Positions 6,304-7,514 of a stretch of DNA of 7,514 nt are shown piece by piece; position 1 is the first letter of the stretch, and each line of letters opens with the position of its first letter. Under the pieces are notes generated by a model. It was given only the letters and a program-made list of their open reading frames with translations, was not told the DNA's origin and did not search any database. The stretch lies in NCBI GenBank assembly GCA_905193725.1, contig CAJJPW010000101.1, positions 1-7,514 on the forward strand, in the 5' to 3' direction. A program made the translations under genes and the position numbers. This DNA comes from an uncultured Eubacteriales bacterium. GTDB lineage: Bacteria > Bacillota > Clostridia > Christensenellales > Christensenellaceae.

Positions 6304-6348
6304 TCCCCCAGAGGAGGGAGCTGTCAGCGTAGCTGACTGAGAGGGGGA
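6304..6348. repeat. Palindromic intergenic repeat with GTCAGC-GTA-GCTGAC core
   Basis: An outer TCCCCC/GGGGGA pair (6304-6309 with 6343-6348) flanks a perfect inner stem GTCAGC/GCTGAC (6323-6328 with 6332-6337) with a GTA loop. From memory, a GGGAGCTGTC..GACTGAG palindrome like this one recurs between genes in gut Clostridia. That family assignment was not checked here. No T tract follows. Confidence 0.55.
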
Positions 6349-6514
6349 TATAGAAACACATCTCCCAAGGGTAGAAAGTTTTAGGGGAGCAGAAAGTACA
6401 TAAATGGCATGGGGTGCAGCGCATCGTTTACTCAATACCGCAAAATGACTTTCTGCACTTAGCTATTGAACAGGGGCTAAGTATAAAAGTAATACAACCT
6501 CTTTTTACTCCAAT

Positions 6515-6541
6515 AAAAAGGGAGGCATGTTCTGTCTCCCT
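6515..6541 (-). terminator. Intrinsic terminator of the SH3-repeat gene
   Basis: On the minus strand AGGGAG (6541..6536 as read) pairs with CTCCCT (6524..6519) around an 11-base loop and runs into a T5 tract (6519..6515). It starts 26 bases after the stop codon of the SH3-repeat gene. Confidence 0.78.
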
Positions 6542-6567
6542 CGTTTCATTATCCTTATTTTACCCAG

Positions 6568-7514
6568 TTAACTGTTTTTTATCTGCACATCGTCCGCGCT
6601 GATATATCCCGTCTTGCCTTCAAAGATACCCCGATACCAGTCTTCACTGGTCTTGTAGAACGTAACTTCCGTTCCCTTGGCCAGGGTTTTCACAACCTGT
6701 TTGTTATCCGATGTAGTGTCGTAGACATTGGCAGGATCCGCTGTGATTACACCTTCCGCCTTCTGGCTATCCAGCGGCACATGGTCGGAGAACACATACC
6801 CGATATACCCACCATAGTATATCTCGTGATACCCACCTGGGTTGGCTCTCACTACCTCTACCTGGGTGTCCTTGGGAATAAGGGCAATGCGTACACCCCC
6901 TCCTGACTCAGTATATAACCCTGCTTCTGCCACCAGCACTGTGGCCGTCTCCTGAATCGCCGGCTTGCTGCTGGCCTTTAAATATACGTCGTCGGCGCTG
7001 ATATACCCTGTCTTGCCTTCAAAGATCCCCCGGTACCAATCCTCGCTAGTCTTGTAGAAGGTAACTTCCGTATTTAATTTTACTTGTTGTACGATTGTTT
7101 TTGATGTGGAAGTGGTATCATAGATGTTTGCCGTTTCCACTATCACTTTTCCCTCTGCCTTTTGGCTATCTAGCGGCACATGATCCGAAAATACATATCC
7201 GATATAGCCACTATAGTAAATCTTATGGTATCCACCTGGGTTGGCCTCTACTACCTCGACTTGCGTATCCTTGGGGATAAGGGTTATCCTCAGTCCACCT
7301 CCCGGCTCGGTGTACAGCCCTGCGCTTGCCACCAGTACCGTTGCCGTCTCCTCAATCTCTGGCTTGCTGCTGGCCTTTAAATACACATCATCGGCGCTGA
7401 TATACCCTGTCTTGCCTTCGAAAATCCCTCGGTACCAATCCTCACTGGTCTTGTAGAGCGTTACCTCCGTTCCCCTAGCCAGCGTCTTTATCACCTGTTT
7501 AGAGGCTGGGGGGG
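6568..7514 (-). CDS. Bacterial SH3 (SH3b) repeat protein, C-terminal part; 5' end beyond the window
   Basis: The frame is open to the right edge, so the N-terminus is missing. The GTG at 7494 only looks like a start: the same Lys-Gln-Val-(Ile/Val)-Lys-Thr-Leu-Ala stretch occurs inside a later repeat, and in-frame codons for Pro-Pro-Ala-Ser-Lys-Gln precede it. Numbering from that GTG, two SH3b types alternate A-B-A-B-A. Type A contains EDWYRGIFEGKTGYI (from residues 18, 151 and 284). Type B contains GLYTE, LIPKDTQVEVV and IGYVFSDHVPLDSQKAEG (SDHVPLDS at 103 and 236). The period is exactly 133 residues. SH3b domains usually bind peptidoglycan, and such tails often follow a wall hydrolase or an exported domain, but none is visible here. 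No membrane segment or catalytic motif is seen. It ends in a type A domain and a short IKNS tail, then a terminator. Confidence 0.88.
   Translation of the reverse strand, partial: PPASKQVIKTLARGTEVTLYKTSEDWYRGIFEGKTGYISADDVYLKASSKPEIEETATVLVASAGLYTEPGGGLRITLIPKDTQVEVVEANPGGYHKIYYSGYIGYVFSDHVPLDSQKAEGKVIVETANIYDTTSTSKTIVQQVKLNTEVTFYKTSEDWYRGIFEGKTGYISADDVYLKASSKPAIQETATVLVAEAGLYTESGGGVRIALIPKDTQVEVVRANPGGYHEIYYGGYIGYVFSDHVPLDSQKAEGVITADPANVYDTTSDNKQVVKTLAKGTEVTFYKTSEDWYRGIFEGKTGYISADDVQIKNS
6586..7443 (-). repeat. 399-bp tandem coding repeat (two units plus part of a third)
   Basis: The SH3 gene repeats every 399 bp: the EDWYRG codons begin at 7443, 7044 and 6645. In the 60-bp block that encodes 20 identical residues in all three copies (7384-7443, 6985-7044, 6586-6645), I count 6 differences between the first two, 9 between the last two and 11 between the outer two. 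All of them are at third codon positions. Confidence 0.85.

Larger units (their letters stand above)
6046..6567. repeat. Non-coding intergenic stretch made of short repeats and hairpins
   Basis: This stretch of about 520 bp lies between the YoaK-family gene and the SH3 gene and contains no convincing gene. It holds a 12-bp direct repeat GAGATTGCCAAA at 6102-6113 and 6251-6262, and a shortened form GAGATTACC at 6290-6298. Upstream of the first and third copies lie related hairpin-like sequences: TCTCCTG-CCT-CAGGAGA (6079-6095), and a decayed version around 6268-6280. Two further hairpins lie at 6202-6232 and 6304-6348, and a terminator at 6515-6541. The arrangement suggests degenerate copies of a small intergenic or MITE-like element. 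No transposase or clear terminal inverted repeats are visible. Confidence 0.6.

Noticed and set aside
6568..7514. CRISPR-like or mobile repeat array
   Set aside because: The repeats are long, in frame and encode SH3 domains, with third-position differences only in the block checked.

Overview
The window looks like chromosomal DNA of a low-to-moderate GC Firmicute, most likely an anaerobic, possibly gut-associated member of the Clostridia. The grounds are consensus sigma-A type promoters, strong AGGAGG/AAGGAG ribosome binding sites, an ATP-type PEP carboxykinase, a CotJC-like manganese catalase, and an intergenic hairpin (6304-6348) resembling repeats I recall from gut Clostridia. No phage, IS or CRISPR locus is visible, and the genus cannot be fixed from the sequence.

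Layout from left to right. The left edge cuts a tRNA-Pro(TGG) gene on the minus strand, with a good promoter. Upstream of it is a minus-strand terminator and a possible 37-codon ORF. Next is a minus-strand MATE-family efflux transporter that is complete except for one in-frame TAG codon near its middle. A divergent Lrp/AsnC-type regulator shares its promoter region, so the two probably form a regulator-transporter pair. Then come a manganese-catalase-like protein (plus strand) with a strong terminator, and pckA (minus strand) with its own terminator; these two genes converge across a 350-bp gap that also holds an unexplained hairpin. Divergent from pckA is a YoaK/DUF1275 membrane protein. A roughly 520-bp non-coding stretch rich in small repeats and hairpins follows. 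The right edge cuts a minus-strand protein made of alternating bacterial SH3 domains with an exact 133-residue period.

The genes do not form one pathway. They are single-gene transcription units: translation (tRNA), efflux with a candidate local regulator, peroxide defence or spore-coat chemistry, gluconeogenic or anaplerotic carbon flow, a membrane protein of unknown role, and a probable cell-envelope protein. The observations most worth a second look are the amber codon in the MATE gene (downstream of a perfect consensus promoter), repeated hexamers in the two divergent promoter regions, the mosaic repeat region 6046-6567, and SH3 repeats whose protein sequence is fixed while their DNA differs at synonymous sites. 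I did not find a clear, previously undescribed multi-gene system.
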